NCBI GenBank assembly: GCA_947034895.1
Contig: OX344765.1
Location: forward strand, 44,397,001 to 44,461,000
Source of the DNA: Rhytidiadelphus loreus
Taxonomy: Eukaryota > Streptophyta > Bryopsida > Hypnales > Hylocomiaceae
Length of the DNA stretch: 64,000 bases
Direction of reading: 5' to 3'
Every line of letters begins with the position of its first letter. The stretch's first letter is position 1. This document shows positions 1 to 12,545 of this stretch, piece by piece. The notes beneath the pieces were generated by a model. The model was not told the DNA's origin. It searched no databases and saw nothing but the letters and a program-made list of their open reading frames with translations. The position numbers were made by a program, and so were the translations under genes.

Positions 1-578
1 GTTGTAGGTAGTTTGTAGGTAGTTATGGAATCTCTACTCTAAAATAAACTTCGAAGTCCTTTATTTAACTTAGTTTTCAATATTTTTGAAAAAAATAAAA
101 ACCTCGAGTGTAGATTGTTTACAACCATTGGGATTGTCATTTTTTCAATTCCATAAATAAATTGTTAACAATTTAGTATTCTAAATCATTCTCTATTTCT
201 TTCTACTTCCTCTTTTTTTCCTATATGTGGTACAATTTCAAATGATCTAAATTTTTTCAAGCATGTAGCCAACTTGCCTTGAAGAATGAATCCAAAGAAA
301 TACAACCATTTTGGACATTTTTTCATACAAATGTGACCTTGTGAAGTGCAACTGACCTATTTTTCATAGGGCCCCCCAAAGGATTTTTGTCACTTCAAAT
401 GCTAATATCTTGCAATCTACATGGTGGAAATTTCCACATTTTTCAAACCAGATTACTACAAGATCCTATGATTACATGTGTTCATAAATGGTTGTTTTTT
501 TCTAAAATTTGGCACATGTACTAGAAATGGCAATTTTGGAGCGTTTTTGGTGAAAACATAGTAAAAAACCTTCAAGAG
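1..578 (+). repeat. TTAA-flanked miniature element, R1 family, cut by window edge
   Basis: The right end reads CTTCAAGAG followed by TTAA (579-582). The body matches 45417-45952 on the same strand and 25618-26250 in inverse orientation (shared stretches include ATGGAATCTCTACTCTAAAA and TAATATCTTGCAATCTAC). No coding capacity is seen. The left end lies outside the window. I read it as a non-autonomous DNA transposon of the piggyBac-like TTAA group; family assignment is inference. Confidence 0.6.
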
Positions 579-582
579 TTAA

Positions 583-1539
583 AACAAAAAATGAAAATTC
601 ATCAATTGTGAACACCACTTGGGATATTTTTTAAGCTTCACCAACCATTTTTCTTTTAAATTCCCATATTGAATTGTTATTTGAAGTACCAAATCCTATT
701 TCTTTTCTCTATTTTCTTTTACTTTGAATAAAAAATTTACAAATTTTTTTCACTGCCTTTTTTCCCGATGTTTTTTCCCGATGTTTTCCACTGATTGCAA
801 CCACTTTTTTTTTCCCAATTCCATCGACTAAAAATGAACTTAAGGGGTGGTTCTCCCTGAACATTGCAACTGGACCTCCTGAAGGGCCCAATTCAGTTCA
901 CCGGCAGCTGCTCCTCCGCCTTTGCCTTGGCTCCATGCCTTCCTGAACTCCAGCATCCGCCAAATCCTTGATAGGTCCAAGCCCATACCCCGCCCACCCA
1001 ATACCCTGCGAGTCCCATACCAGCCAATCCAATCCAGTCCCGTCCCCTCACATCAGATACCCCGCTGCCTGGGGTTCTGAGCTCCGACGATACTTATTAT
1101 TAGTAGAGTATTCCTAGTTTTCAACCCAAGCATCCAACCCAGCCCTGCCTTGGTTTCAGTCCAACCTTGGGTGACGAATTAAAATGCTCGGTCAAGGGGT
1201 GGGCGTGGGGATGGGGATTGGTCCGACAGAGAACATAGGTGCCCAATCCGATGCCTTGGCTTCCGATCAGGTATGGGTGCCTGATAGGCACGGTAGCCTG
1301 TAAACTGGGAAGGGAACTGTGCTTCGTTGCCAGACGGAGAAATGGACAAGCCGGCTTCCTGAAATTAGGGCGGACTTGCAGCCTCACCTTGCATAGAGGG
1401 CCGAAAAATAATCAAAACTTGACATCGAAATGTGCAATGGTTGCACGAGGAGAATCAAAATTGTTGGACCACAAATTTTCATGGGAAAAAAAACAAGTGC
1501 TTGGAAAACTAGTTGTACAATTAACAATGGACATAACAT
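583..1539. other. No gene recognised; GC-richer patch at 880-1400
   Basis: AT-rich at first, then a GC-richer stretch at about 880-1400 containing several short overlapping frames with no recognisable domain. Nothing supports a gene; the composition shift suggests an inserted repeat or an old gene fragment. Confidence 0.4.
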
Positions 1540-1765
1540 TATTCTCGAGTGCTAGGGGGGCCCTTTTGCTCTCTCGAAAACATAAGCCCCCCCAAGCAAT
1601 GACACTTAGCAAGCTCCTGTACCTATCCAATGTTGTACGCCCACCTCACAGAACTTGCCCAACTGGCCATCCAATAGCATTCTTTACATTATAACTATAT
1701 TTTTTGAAGGTATCTTGGATGGAATGATACCTCCGTCAAAGAGGAAAGAAACAATGTTATGGACT
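1540..1765 (+). repeat. Dispersed repeat shared with 54405-54632
   Basis: About 225 bases read almost alike in both places, including CTCCTGTACCTATCCAATGTT-type text, the run CATTCTTTACATTATAACTA and GGTATCTTGGATGGAATGAT. The second copy lies inside a TTAA-bounded element (54340-54805), so this is probably a decayed relative of it. No clear TTAA end was found here. Confidence 0.6.
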
Positions 1766-4249
1766 TGAGGGAACTTTGGGGGTGCTTTTAGTTTGTCAAG
1801 TAGACCAAATGAGATAATTCAAAGACAATACTTTCTACCTACTCCCATAAAAAAGAAATATCATAAAATTTGGCAAGGAAAATTATGACTTGAAAATTCA
1901 TTTCTAGTTTTGACACAACATAGAAGTGGACTCTTAGTGCTAAGCCCCCAACAATGTTGTGTTTTGAAGGGTGGTTTTGAAGCATCATCAATCCTATGTA
2001 GAAAACGACTCAAGAAATATTTGATGATAGTAAAATATCAAGTTTTAATTTTTTATTAATCCAAAAGGTAGAAGATAATCCCAAATTCATCTACTGCATT
2101 GGATTAATGATGCTCCTAGGGTGGACTTCTATGCACCTAGAATCGTAGAGACCCTGCATAAAAGGGAGAAGAGAGAGGAGGTTTTGAAATTCTACTTGGA
2201 AGTGTGGAATAATTTCAAGAATGTAATTGGGATTGTTGGACAACGTAATTTTCAAGGGAGACTTGTGAAAAGTTGGGGAGGCAAGTTTTTGACTTGAACT
2301 AATATTTTGCTTTAAGTTTGACGACAAAGTAAAGCTATTCCTTTAATGTGGTTTACATGGGAGTAAAAACATCATAAAACTCAACAAAAGCAATTCTCAC
2401 TCTAGAAACTTCAAACTTCATATTCAATTCCAACACAACATGGAAGATTGTTCTTAGTTGATAACAAGCATGTTATCAATTAGAATATACCTCTTCATTA
2501 TGTTAATTACATTTGTCTCTCTTCAAATGGACCTAAATAAATTGTTCCCTTTTCTCTTCCTTTTAATACACATAATCTCTCTTTTTAGAATAATAATAAT
2601 AATTATTGGCTACAGTCTTCAATTAAATGATTAGATTTCTTTTAGCCTATCATAGCCTTTCTTTTTTCTTTTTTAAAAGAGAGGTAACCTTCAATTAGTC
2701 CTTCAAGGCGAATTCTTAATAGGGTGAAACAAATCTCAATATTTTGTAAAGTACAATCTTGTAGAATAACAAGTTGACATATTTGTTGCATTTTTTTATT
2801 TTCAAAATTTCAATGTGGGAAGTATTTAAAATTTTATTTATGAGATATAGTCTAATAAAAATGGGAGCAAAATATAATTTTCTTTCAATGAAAGGAATAG
2901 TAGGGATGGAAAAAAAAACATTTTTTGGAACATTTATAATCTTTACCCTATGCAAACAAATTTGATTTGGAGAATTTTTTTTCAAATTTGTATTTTTTGC
3001 AATTTTAAAAGTACAAGGTTCAATTTGGTGTGATTAAGAAGACAAAATAATTAGAATGATTCCAAATATTTTGAAGATGTTCCAAACAATACGCTAATAA
3101 TATCAATTTATTAAATTTCAAAAATTGATGTATATATTAAATTTTAATTTTTTTGTAGGATCTAATTTGGTCAATTTTGGCTTCTTACTCCTTCTATTTG
3201 AAAATGTGTTCAAATTTGAGAGAGTTTTTTATTCTCAATTTAAAAAAAAAAAATATTGCATTGCTTTAGATTTTACTTAATTGTTTTTGGGTGTGTAAAA
3301 ATGCATTATTCATCTTCTTATAATTTTTCTTCCCTCTAGATTACATTTTTTGTATGTAAAGTTGATCATCCAAATTTGTTATAATCTAAAAATCTAATAA
3401 TCAATGTTTCCACAATTAATTCCTTGCAAATTAGAGAAAGTACTCTTTACTTTTTTATGTTTAAAAGTAAGAATTTCAAACACATCTATATGCAGAAATA
3501 TCAAAGTGGAACAATTCATTGAAAACTTCCATTGTCAAAAAGTTATTTGACTTTGAGGGGTTAAAGTGCAAGGTGGGATTAAGGGCCAATCTATATGCCA
3601 AACAAGTTTGGTAGGATTGGTGATAAAAGTTAAGGCCACTTTCTACTTGGGCAAAGGGAGACTATCAAAGCAAAAGAATATCATGATGGCACTAAACCAA
3701 ATTAAATTCCTCCAAGAGGGCTGTCTTTTCATTTTTTCTTACCTCCATAAAACAAATACATGCGGATCACATATAATCATGCACAATCTAAATTAAATGT
3801 GCATGTGGATAATCTAAGTTTGCCCTATTTCAAATGGCCATCCATCATAAACCAAGAAAAGATAATAATATAATTATCACAATTGTAGGATTTGTACCAA
3901 CAACTCTATATATCCTAGAAATTGGTATGCAAGAAAAGTTTAGTAGAAGAGGCCTCAAAAGAAAAGAGTATCCAATAGAGAAAAAAATAATTATAGAAAA
4001 ATAGAAAAGATAATACTCAACCTATGTTTCTACAATAAGACTAACAATGCTTATCTTGTCCAAAAAAGTCCTTGCCTCCAAAATTGTTGCAAAATATTCA
4101 TAGGATGTATCACATTAAGGAGTTTTCAACATTTGTTAAATGGATTTCTCTAAATATGCCATGCAATTTTGACAAAAGTGTATGACTCAATTTGCTAATA
4201 CAATACTTTATTGTCAAATGTTATCACATACTTTAGTATGGCCATACAT
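1766..4249. other. AT-rich intergenic DNA, no gene recognised
   Basis: Very AT-rich, with many stops in all frames and only short frames below 90 codons. One possible TTAA-type element end (GAGGGG then TTAA at 3561-3564) lacks a partner. Nothing else is supportable. Confidence 0.5.
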
Positions 4250-4851
4250 GATATATAACCACGGTTGCTAGTATGTGAGCTTAGGATCTTGAGCCCATGA
4301 GCCTAGGAGCCTAAGCTCCTATGTTACAAGTACCTATATTATAAACACCTTCCATAGTTATAGAATATTTATATTATAGATGCCTATGTTATAGGTTTTT
4401 ATGTTATAGGTACCTATGTTATAAGCACCTTTTATGGTTATAAGATGTTTTTATTATAAATATCTATGTTATAGGCACCTTCCATGGTTATAAGATATTT
4501 ATATTATAGGTGTCTATGTTATAGGTACCTATGTTATAAGCACTTTTCATGGTTATAGGAGTGTCTATGTTATAGGCACCTTCCATGGTTAAAGTTATTT
4601 ATACTATAGGTGTTTATATTATAAGTACCTATGTTATAAGCACTTTTCATGGTTATAGGATGTTTCTATTATAGGTGTCTATGTTATAGGTACTATGTCA
4701 TAAGCACCTTCTATGGTTATAGGGCACTTATATTATAAATATGTATGTTATAGACATCTTCAATAGTTGTAATGTACCTACTTACATCTAGGCTCAAGGC
4801 TCATAGGCTCACATTTCTAGGTTCACATGCTAGCGTCGTTGGATATATAAC
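4250..4851. mobile_element. Non-autonomous Mutator-like element with 10-bp target duplication
   Basis: A perfect 10-bp direct repeat GATATATAAC flanks the element at 4250-4259 and 4842-4851, so the element itself is 4260-4841 (582 bp). Its ends are imperfect inverted repeats of roughly 50 bp: the left end carries GCTAGTATGTGAGCTTAG and the right end, read in reverse complement, GCTAGCATGTGAACCTAG, and both continue through ATGAGCC and TTGAGCC blocks. The interior is a ladder of short repeats (TATGTTATAGGTACC and CCATGGTTATAGGATGTT variants). A 9-10 bp duplication with long inverted ends is typical of Mutator-like elements. No transposase is encoded. A second copy lies at 57716-58069. Confidence 0.75.
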
Positions 4852-7460
4852 TATGTAACAAATAATTTGACAAAACCATATGACAAATGTTGTAAACTCC
4901 TCTATAAATGTAAAATATATAATTTTCATAGTAAGAATATCCCCCAAAGTTTTGTACATCTAAAATGTCCATTGCTAAGTCTTGCTTTTTTTTACATGAA
5001 TTCCATGTGTTTACAAAAATTTGGAGGGAATTCTATTATTTTATATTGCTATTTCTTTTGTTCAACATTTGAATAAGTTGGTCTTTTTTTATGCTACACA
5101 AATTTGAATGAATTAAGTACACCTAATTTTGACTCTATTAAGAGAATTGACTCAATTGAATCCTTGCCTAAAATATATACTCTCCAAACATGTCAATCTA
5201 ATTTTGATTTTGGAAAAAAGTATAAATTCATCACTATGGATATGTATAATCTACTTACTTGGTGTCCAAAAAGCACATTTTGAGATAACAAGAAATTCTC
5301 TTTCAATTATAAATAAGATCCCCAAAAAACAAGACATATTAACAATAGGAACAATATTAATATTCTTATTTAGAGATTTAATGTGTACTAACCTTCATAA
5401 TTTTAGGAAGTGCAATGAAATTAATTATCAATTTTGAAAAGAAAAATTTGTTGGAGGATATATGATGACTCTCAAAATGTCATAACTAATTGAGAAATTA
5501 GATTTTTTCCAACAAATTTTGGACTTGTTGAGGTACAAGTAATAGGCTTGTATAAAATGATTTTTCAGATCTTTCAAAATAAAAATTAGATAGTTTTAAA
5601 ATTTTAATAAAATTTAGATAGATTTAAAATTTTAATAAAATTTATTGGTGAAAAAAAACTTTTAAGACAAGTATAAAATCTTCAAGATTCTTCAATAAAA
5701 GGTATGAAAATTCTTTTCAAAATTTAGAGGTAAAATTTTTATGCAATGTTGATCTGGAGTAAAATTAGACTATAGTAAACTACTTTTGAAGAATTTGGTT
5801 GTGAATGACTCTTCCAGTTTATACTAGTTCCTATCATATGTGTAATTATTGTCTTAAAACACTCTGAAAAATCCTTTTTCAAAGATATTGTATCATTCTT
5901 TAACTTTGCAATCTCAATCTTGTGTGGTGTTTACATGGATTGTTGTTGAATGTGAATATTTAAATTTCTTAGAAATTGGTTGTAGTAGAAGGCTCTTCCA
6001 GTACTCAAATAAAAAAAAAACGGGAAAAAAAAAATCTTGTTAATCAGAACAACTTTATTTTTACCAACTACTTGTTTTAAGTTGGCCATGGAACATGTGA
6101 CTTAGTAGCTTTCAACTACTTGCAAATACATGAGCATCTACTATTGAAAAACTTGGTTCACTTACAATTTGTCTAAAAGAACATTATCTAAATTCTAGAT
6201 TTTAAAACCTATTGAAATTTGATTTAACAAAAATAAACTTATTGCTTTAGAAATGTATTTCATTGACTTTTGGGTTTAAATATGACTATATGAGCGCTAT
6301 TGGAGTTGTAAAAGCATCACCACTCATTCCCCCCAAATATGGCTAGGGAAATGGGGCGGCCCGAGCCTTCCACCTTTCAGACTCTTTTTGTCTCTAGAGA
6401 CACCCTAGTCATTTTTGTCTTCAGAACAAGCCAAAAAAAGTCAATCTCATGCTTTAATGACTTGCTGGATTGATGAACAAATCAATATGTCAACTAATTC
6501 AAAAAATACAAGAAATGAGTTGTTGTGGCCCCTAAACCAACAAACCAACAAGATTAAGCAACAAGCCAACAAGCAACAAGCATGGCAAGGACGTTGTTCT
6601 ATTGTTTGTAGAGAGAGTTTTGGTGTGACCGAATTCCTTTTGTCCCTGGACGGATTTGCGATGGAGCATGTGTTGGTGGCCAGCCATACCGTGGCCCGGG
6701 TTGGGCAGCTTTGTTGCCAATGGGTGGCGATGCTCTCATAATGACCATGTTAAAAATTAAACATAATTTGAAGAAAACAATATACTATATATATAGGTGA
6801 TTGAATCTTGATACTATCTTTGACACTAAATAAAATTATTACTTTTTTCAATTCCAATCAATCTTCAAGATCAAAATCTTTTGTTATCTATAAATTCCAC
6901 AGTTTAAAACATTGAAAATTTTGCATCATGAATATTATCAAGCTCTCAGTCAAAAATTGAATTGGAAATGAGACTACAAATAATTAACAAGTGAGAATTG
7001 AAAAAATGAAGATTAGTGCATTTGAAAAAAGCCATTGCAAAGTAAGAATTGGAATAGGGTTGTCTTGAATATGTCAAATTAGCATGGAAGATAAGAGATG
7101 ATTGATTTTAAGTTCAAATTGAATGATGTGGATATTTCAATTTCATTTGAAATTTGAATTGAAAGTGGGTTAAAAAATGAAAATGGTTTCTTTCATCAGC
7201 ACTTTCAACTATTATAAACTAAGTTCCACTTGCATTCAAAGAATATTATTTTAATGATTGGAAAAAAAATGAGTCAAACAAAGAACAATATGCATACTAT
7301 ATATTGTAATAATTGAACTTTTGCATGAATTTATATTATATGAATACATATTCTTATAGATTTGAAGTTCATTTTTAATACAATCATTCATATTGTTATA
7401 CTATTGATGGCAAAAAGAGGAAAAAAATCTAGAACCTCTTTTAGAAATGGTATACCACAT

Positions 7461-7517
<57 letters not shown>

Positions 7518-8129
7518 TACTATTGATAATAGACTAATTTGTGTTCTCACAAGTGATTCAATACTTGTCACATTTACAAATTTATATTGAAAGATTTTGG
7601 ACAAGATGGTCAAACTCCGAAGCAAATCAATTAAAAAAAATATAAAATATTAATGTACTAAGTTTTTCCAGTTTATTGTAAAAAATGTCTATTCCATCAT
7701 CTTTTTTCTTAGCACATCATGAAAGTTTATAATGACAAACTTTAAAGATTCACACAATGTGGATATGGCCTAAATTAAATTCAAAACAACCACCTAATCT
7801 TATGATACATTTTCAAAGTCTTTTGTGCATCATTCAACTTTTTTTTGAATTCCATGGCACATTTTTGCTTTCCAAAAGTGTCTAAGAAAACAATCAAAGA
7901 GTTAACAAAAACATCAATTTTAGTAGCCAAGATTTACACTTTTATAACTTTACAACTTTTAAAGTTGCAAAGTAAGTTTTATGAATAATGTAGTGAACTA
8001 ATGTGATAAATGGGTTGAATTTTTGAAATTTGATTGTTGTACTTGATCTTTTACCTACCATTTTAGCTAGGCTATCAGATCCAAATTCAACATATTTTTG
8101 CATGTCCAAAATCCACTTTTCAATGGACT
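4852..8129. other. AT-rich intergenic DNA, no gene recognised
   Basis: Mostly AT-rich with no convincing coding frame. A GC-richer patch at 6340-6740 has a 108-codon frame without recognisable domains. A long AT microsatellite lies at 7465-7514. Confidence 0.5.
7465..7514. repeat. (AT)n microsatellite
   Basis: About 50 bases of uninterrupted AT dinucleotide. It creates a low-complexity Tyr-Ile frame on the minus strand that is not a gene. Confidence 0.95.
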
Positions 8130-8133
8130 TTAA

Positions 8134-8986
8134 CCCCTAAAGGTCCACGCATCCAAAAGGTAGATGTGCCTTGGTCAACCTTGATTGCAACTTTCAAAAT
8201 AACTATTTTTGGAATTTGATTTAAACTAAGAAAATGAACTCAACAAGTTTCCTTTTTACTCCATTTCAAAATTTTAAAAAATGTCAAAATTTGAAAGAGT
8301 TATTGCAATTGAAAGCACAATGTGTTAGAATCCAAATAACACAATATGGTGTGTTTTTCATTCATATTTTCTTTTTTCATAATTTATTTTTAATTTTAAT
8401 TATAAATTTATGTTTCTCATTCTATCCTTTATTTATGGTAAAAGTTACAGATTATTCTAATATATATTAGAATTGATATAATTTGATTTCTACCTTTAAC
8501 TTTAAAAAATCACAATAATTTGATTTTACCATTAAAATTATTTAAAAAAGAAAAATAAAGAGAAAATATATTCTAACACTAACAAAAAATATCAAAATTT
8601 TATACATCTATTAAATAAAAGGATAAATTTGGTTTAATAGTCAAATTTGACTTTAAGGTCTTTGTTGTAGCTATTTTGGGTGTGAAAAATAAAATAACCA
8701 ATTCATATTTTTTCACACTAATCTCCATTTCTATTTGTACTTCTTGGAAAAATTTCAAATCTTTTGGATTGTTTTTGCTATCTTTACTTATTTATATTCA
8801 ATTTTTGCAACAAAAATGATAACAATTACAATTTTTCACAAAACAAAATGAAATTTCTCAAAGTTATATAATTCATAGTTTTAAGTAATAAAAATATAAT
8901 TTTTTTGTTTGAACACGATTTAAAAGGCTAAATTTAGCTTAAACAAAAAGTTTGCTCATTTTATAATGGATCAAGTCCTTTAGAGG
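8134..8986 (+). mobile_element. TTAA-flanked miniature element, R2 family, complete
   Basis: TTAA sits at both edges (8130-8133 and 8987-8990). The left end is CCCCTAAAGGTCC and the right end, in reverse complement, CCTCTAAAGGACTTG, giving a short inverted repeat of about 10 bp. The 853-bp body is AT-rich and non-coding. It aligns along its whole length with 40037-40886 and more loosely with 59425-60335. TTAA duplication plus CCY ends is the piggyBac hallmark; the family assignment is inference. Confidence 0.65.
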
Positions 8987-8990
8987 TTAA

Positions 8991-9110
8991 CAAACAATTA
9001 TAGATGATTTGTGCATCTATTTTACCACCAAGAATCTCAAGCAAACCCAAAAGGCAGATATAGATATTTCCTATTCAAAAAAGGTAGCAATGACTACTAC
9101 CATTAGAAGA
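8991..9110. other. Short spacer between two elements
   Basis: AT-rich; nothing recognised. Confidence 0.5.
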
Positions 9111-9391
9111 GTTTTGGAGCCACTGGGAGACCTCCAGTTCTCTGACGTTCCCGGACTGTGGGAACGTCGGGAAACCAATAGTCCGACCTGGCACGGAGAC
9201 TGCCAGGTCGGACTGCAGTAATGAATTAATTAAAAAATATATTTTTAAATATTTTTAAAAATATATATTATTTAAAAATTAAAATATATTTTTTAATTTT
9301 TTTTTAATTTTTTAATTTTTTTTAATCAGACTGTCCGGCCATGGTTCGCAACATGGGGAACCATAGCTGGAAGGTCTCCAAGAGGCCTCAA
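9111..9391. mobile_element. Short inverted-repeat element with nested GC-rich hairpins
   Basis: The outer inverted repeat pairs GGAGACCTCCAG (left) with CTGGAAGGTCTCC (right). Inside are three further perfect or near-perfect stems: GACGTTCCC/GGGAACGTC, a 13-bp stem at 9181-9213 (GTCCGACCTGGCA, loop of 7, TGCCAGGTCGGAC) and ATGGTTC/GAACCAT. The middle is a run of A/T. The GC-rich ends stand out sharply from the surroundings. No clear target duplication was found. Confidence 0.55.
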
Positions 9392-11317
9392 ATCCTTTCT
9401 AATGATTGTCATTGCTAATCTGTTACACTAATATCATCAATAGACCCATCTATCATTCAACAAAAAAAGTTTGAATCTTTAATCCTATCCAAAATTGATT
9501 TCTAAAGAACATTAGAGGTGCAAAAAATCATTTCAATCCAAGATTTCTCACCATTATACATTGACTCAATACAACTAACTTACTTGCAAATAAAAGTTTG
9601 CAAAGAGCTAGGTGTTTATTTTTAAAAAATTGTCTCCCTTTTAAAATTTACAAAAACTTGAATAGAGTTAGATGAGATTCATTACAACATTATTAGCTTA
9701 TTAAATTGTGTTTTTCCATTACTTTCTCACGTTGTTGTGATGCCCAACTTAATTTTTTTTGTGTTCTTTGGAGTTTTGGTGATCTTAACATGTAGACACT
9801 TTAATATAAAGAGTTCACTTTTATCATACACATCTTTACCACCTTCATCTCTATAAAGTTTGCAACAAATTATGCTCAACTCTGAATTAAACTCTATCCA
9901 ACTAAATTGCTTATACCATACATCTTTTTAAGTCGACATTACTTTTTCAACCTCTAATAGTTGATTTGTAGATTTTATTGGTATTTGTAAAATATATATT
10001 ATATTATATATATTCAGATTACAGACTTTAAATCGCAGAGATAACCCTTGCAATAGGACACATTTGTTAACTAAAAGACATTGTCTGCAATATTGTAGAA
10101 TATTGCTAGTGTACTATATTTGATACAATAAAGTATCTAACACTCCTACTAGTACATTGGTCTAGTCAAACTAGTTGTTTGAATTTTCTTCATTCATCTG
10201 TTAGTCTCAATAACATTCAAGTTTTTGCATAGCTTTAGGTTTTGCTCATTGTGACATTGTTTGTTGTGTTGTGTGCGGTATTGGTGTGTAGTGTAGGTGT
10301 ATTGGTGAGTGTTTGCAATAACTTCAACTTTGGGTAACAATGTTTTGTTGATGATCTAGTGAGCATTGATGGTGACATTGGATAGTTCTTCAGTACTACA
10401 CAGGTATGTTGATAAATATTGGTGTTGGCTGCGACTGCAATGAAGCTGAGGTGGCAATGAAGGGAGTGGTGGCGGCGATAGAAATTGTTGCACCAATGTC
10501 GGCGAGGACTAGTGTGCAGATGAGCTTGTAGCTTTGGTGTGCTTTTCTTGTTGGAAGTGATGGACCATTGGTTTGAATTGTTGTACTCTTCAACTCTCCA
10601 TCATACTACACTTTAAGATTTAGGTATGTCATGAGAACTCATAGTTTATAAGTAGCTTGCTCAAGGTCTTCTTTAATATTATCAATAAACTAAACTACTT
10701 TTGATTCTGTTGAAGTGTTTGGCTCAGGGTCATAAGCAAATGATTTGTTGTAGTGAACTAGTGATCGTTCGTTGAAGATGGCGGCTTCGACTTGGAATAT
10801 CTTAGAGTTTGTTGTCCACATTATTGAAAACAAATGGAATCAAGTTGCATCAATATTGTCCCTTCTCTACTAATTATGATATTCTGTTTTTTGAGATAAT
10901 GTCATTTTTTCATTTTCAATGGTCTTTTATTTGCTTGGTATTGAATCTGTCCATTAAAAGGTTGATTATATCTTATGATTTGAGGTTTATACTTTGAAAA
11001 AGTATCACATTGATTAGTCTTGGATAATTGACACATTTGCTGTCTAATATGTCTCCTACTCTAAAAAGTATCAAGGTTAGGAAAATTCTAAATGGTTGTG
11101 GCAAATTTATCTAAAAATGGTATAAGAAATTTATCAAATGATGAGTAACAACAATAAATACACTTGGAAGATGGACTCCCACATAAGTCAAATTGGTGTG
11201 TTTTAGATTTTGAAAATGGTATATAAGTCACTAAAGCTTGAATTTTAGGGTTGTTTTGGTTATGTGGTTGAAGGTTTAAATACATACCCAACTTGATCAT
11301 GAATTGATTGTGTTTTC
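9392..11317. other. No gene recognised; 3' flank of copia element
   Basis: AT-rich. A copia 3' LTR would be expected somewhere here because the retroelement runs on the minus strand and ends at 11318, but no matching pair of LTRs could be found by eye. GAGTGTTAGATACTTT-like text on the minus strand near 10147 could be an LTR start; this is weak. Confidence 0.35.
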
Positions 11318-11542
11318 TTAGGGTAAACATTTTGTTAAAATATCAACTATCATATTAGATGTTTGAATATGGCAGAGTTGAAGTTCGTTGGCAAGAATCT
11401 TTTTTCTTGTGAAATGATATTGAATATCTACATGCTTGCTTTGGGAATGATATTTAGGATTGTTGCTTAGAGCAATAGCACTTTGGCTATCAGAATAAAT
11501 AATGGTAGGATTTGATTGTGGAAAACCTAAACCTCTTAACAA
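11318..11542 (-). pseudogene. copia RNase H fragment
   Basis: The 74-codon frame carries the copia RNase H signature: SDSQSAIALSNNPKYHSQSKH, then VDIQYHFTR and a terminal VDILTKCL. This is the C-terminal end of Pol; the frame stops shortly after the ILTK block as usual. Confidence 0.9.
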
Positions 11543-11646
11543 ATGCTTTAACTACACAACTTCAACTATTATTTTTGATAATGCCATGTATTTTGATTCT
11601 ATGGATGATAAAGCAATTGATTGTTGTTTTTTACTGCCCCATAAAA

Positions 11647-12545
11647 TCACTCACCAACTAAAAGAAAACAATATCCACATGTCGAACGTCTAGTGTCTTT
11701 ATCTCCAGGCCAATCCACGTTGAAGAAGCCATATAAGATCTCCCCATTCTCTTGTTTTTGATATTTAATGCCATAGGAAAGTATTCCTTTGATATATCTC
11801 AAAGTGTATTTTAAGGTTTGAATATGATTGCTACTAGGGTTAGAAAGATATTGTGCTAAGCTACATCCTGCATAAACACAATCTAGTCTAAAATTGATAA
11901 TAGCACACATTAAACTACCAACAATATTAGAATAAGAAAATGTTGGATCAAATTTTGATTTAACTGAGTTGTAGGACAATCATCTTTGCTAAGATCTACA
12001 CTAGATGACATTGGAGTACTTAGTGGATTGCAATTCAACATATTATACTCTTTGAGCTTGGAAATTAGATAATTTTGTTGATGTATCATCAACCATTCTT
12101 CTTGCTGGTTTTGTAAAATGGTATTTCCCAATATGTAATGAATTTATCTATCATCTACCATATCAAATTCCTTCTGAAGAGTATATTTAAGGTGATCAAT
12201 AAGAGAAATTTTGTTACTTACTAAAATACAGTCATCTACATAAATGGTTAATATTAAGAAACCATTAGAGTTATCTTTTTGTATGTAGATGTTTGCATTA
12301 GAGAGTAGTTTGCTCAATCTATGTAAAAATAAGAACTAGTCAATACGGTGTTACTATTGTCAAGAAGATTGTTTTAGACCGTATAAAGATTAAAGGAGTA
12401 AGAAAATTAATTTAGGGTCCAATTGAAAGTTAGGTGAAAATGATTTCAAATAAGCTTCTAATCCTTTTGGAAGACTCATATAAATTTCTTTATTTAAATT
12501 GCCATATAAAAAGATTGTTTTCACATCTAATTGATGTATGTCTAA
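11647..12545 (-). pseudogene. copia reverse transcriptase remnant
   Basis: Three recognisable blocks: QLDVKTIFLYGNL with EIYMSLPKG near 12450-12545, the catalytic YVDDCILV at about 12219-12242, and the connection region YSNIVGSLMCAI with LKYTLRYIKG at 11647-11979. The blocks are in more than one frame. The active-site aspartates of YVDD are retained although the gene is broken. Confidence 0.88.

Noticed and set aside
1121..1694. Frames of 72-151 codons in a GC-richer patch.
   Set aside because: Overlapping on both strands, part of a dispersed repeat, with no domain recognised.
7401..7625. 74-codon minus-strand frame rich in Tyr-Ile.
   Set aside because: It is a translation of the AT microsatellite.
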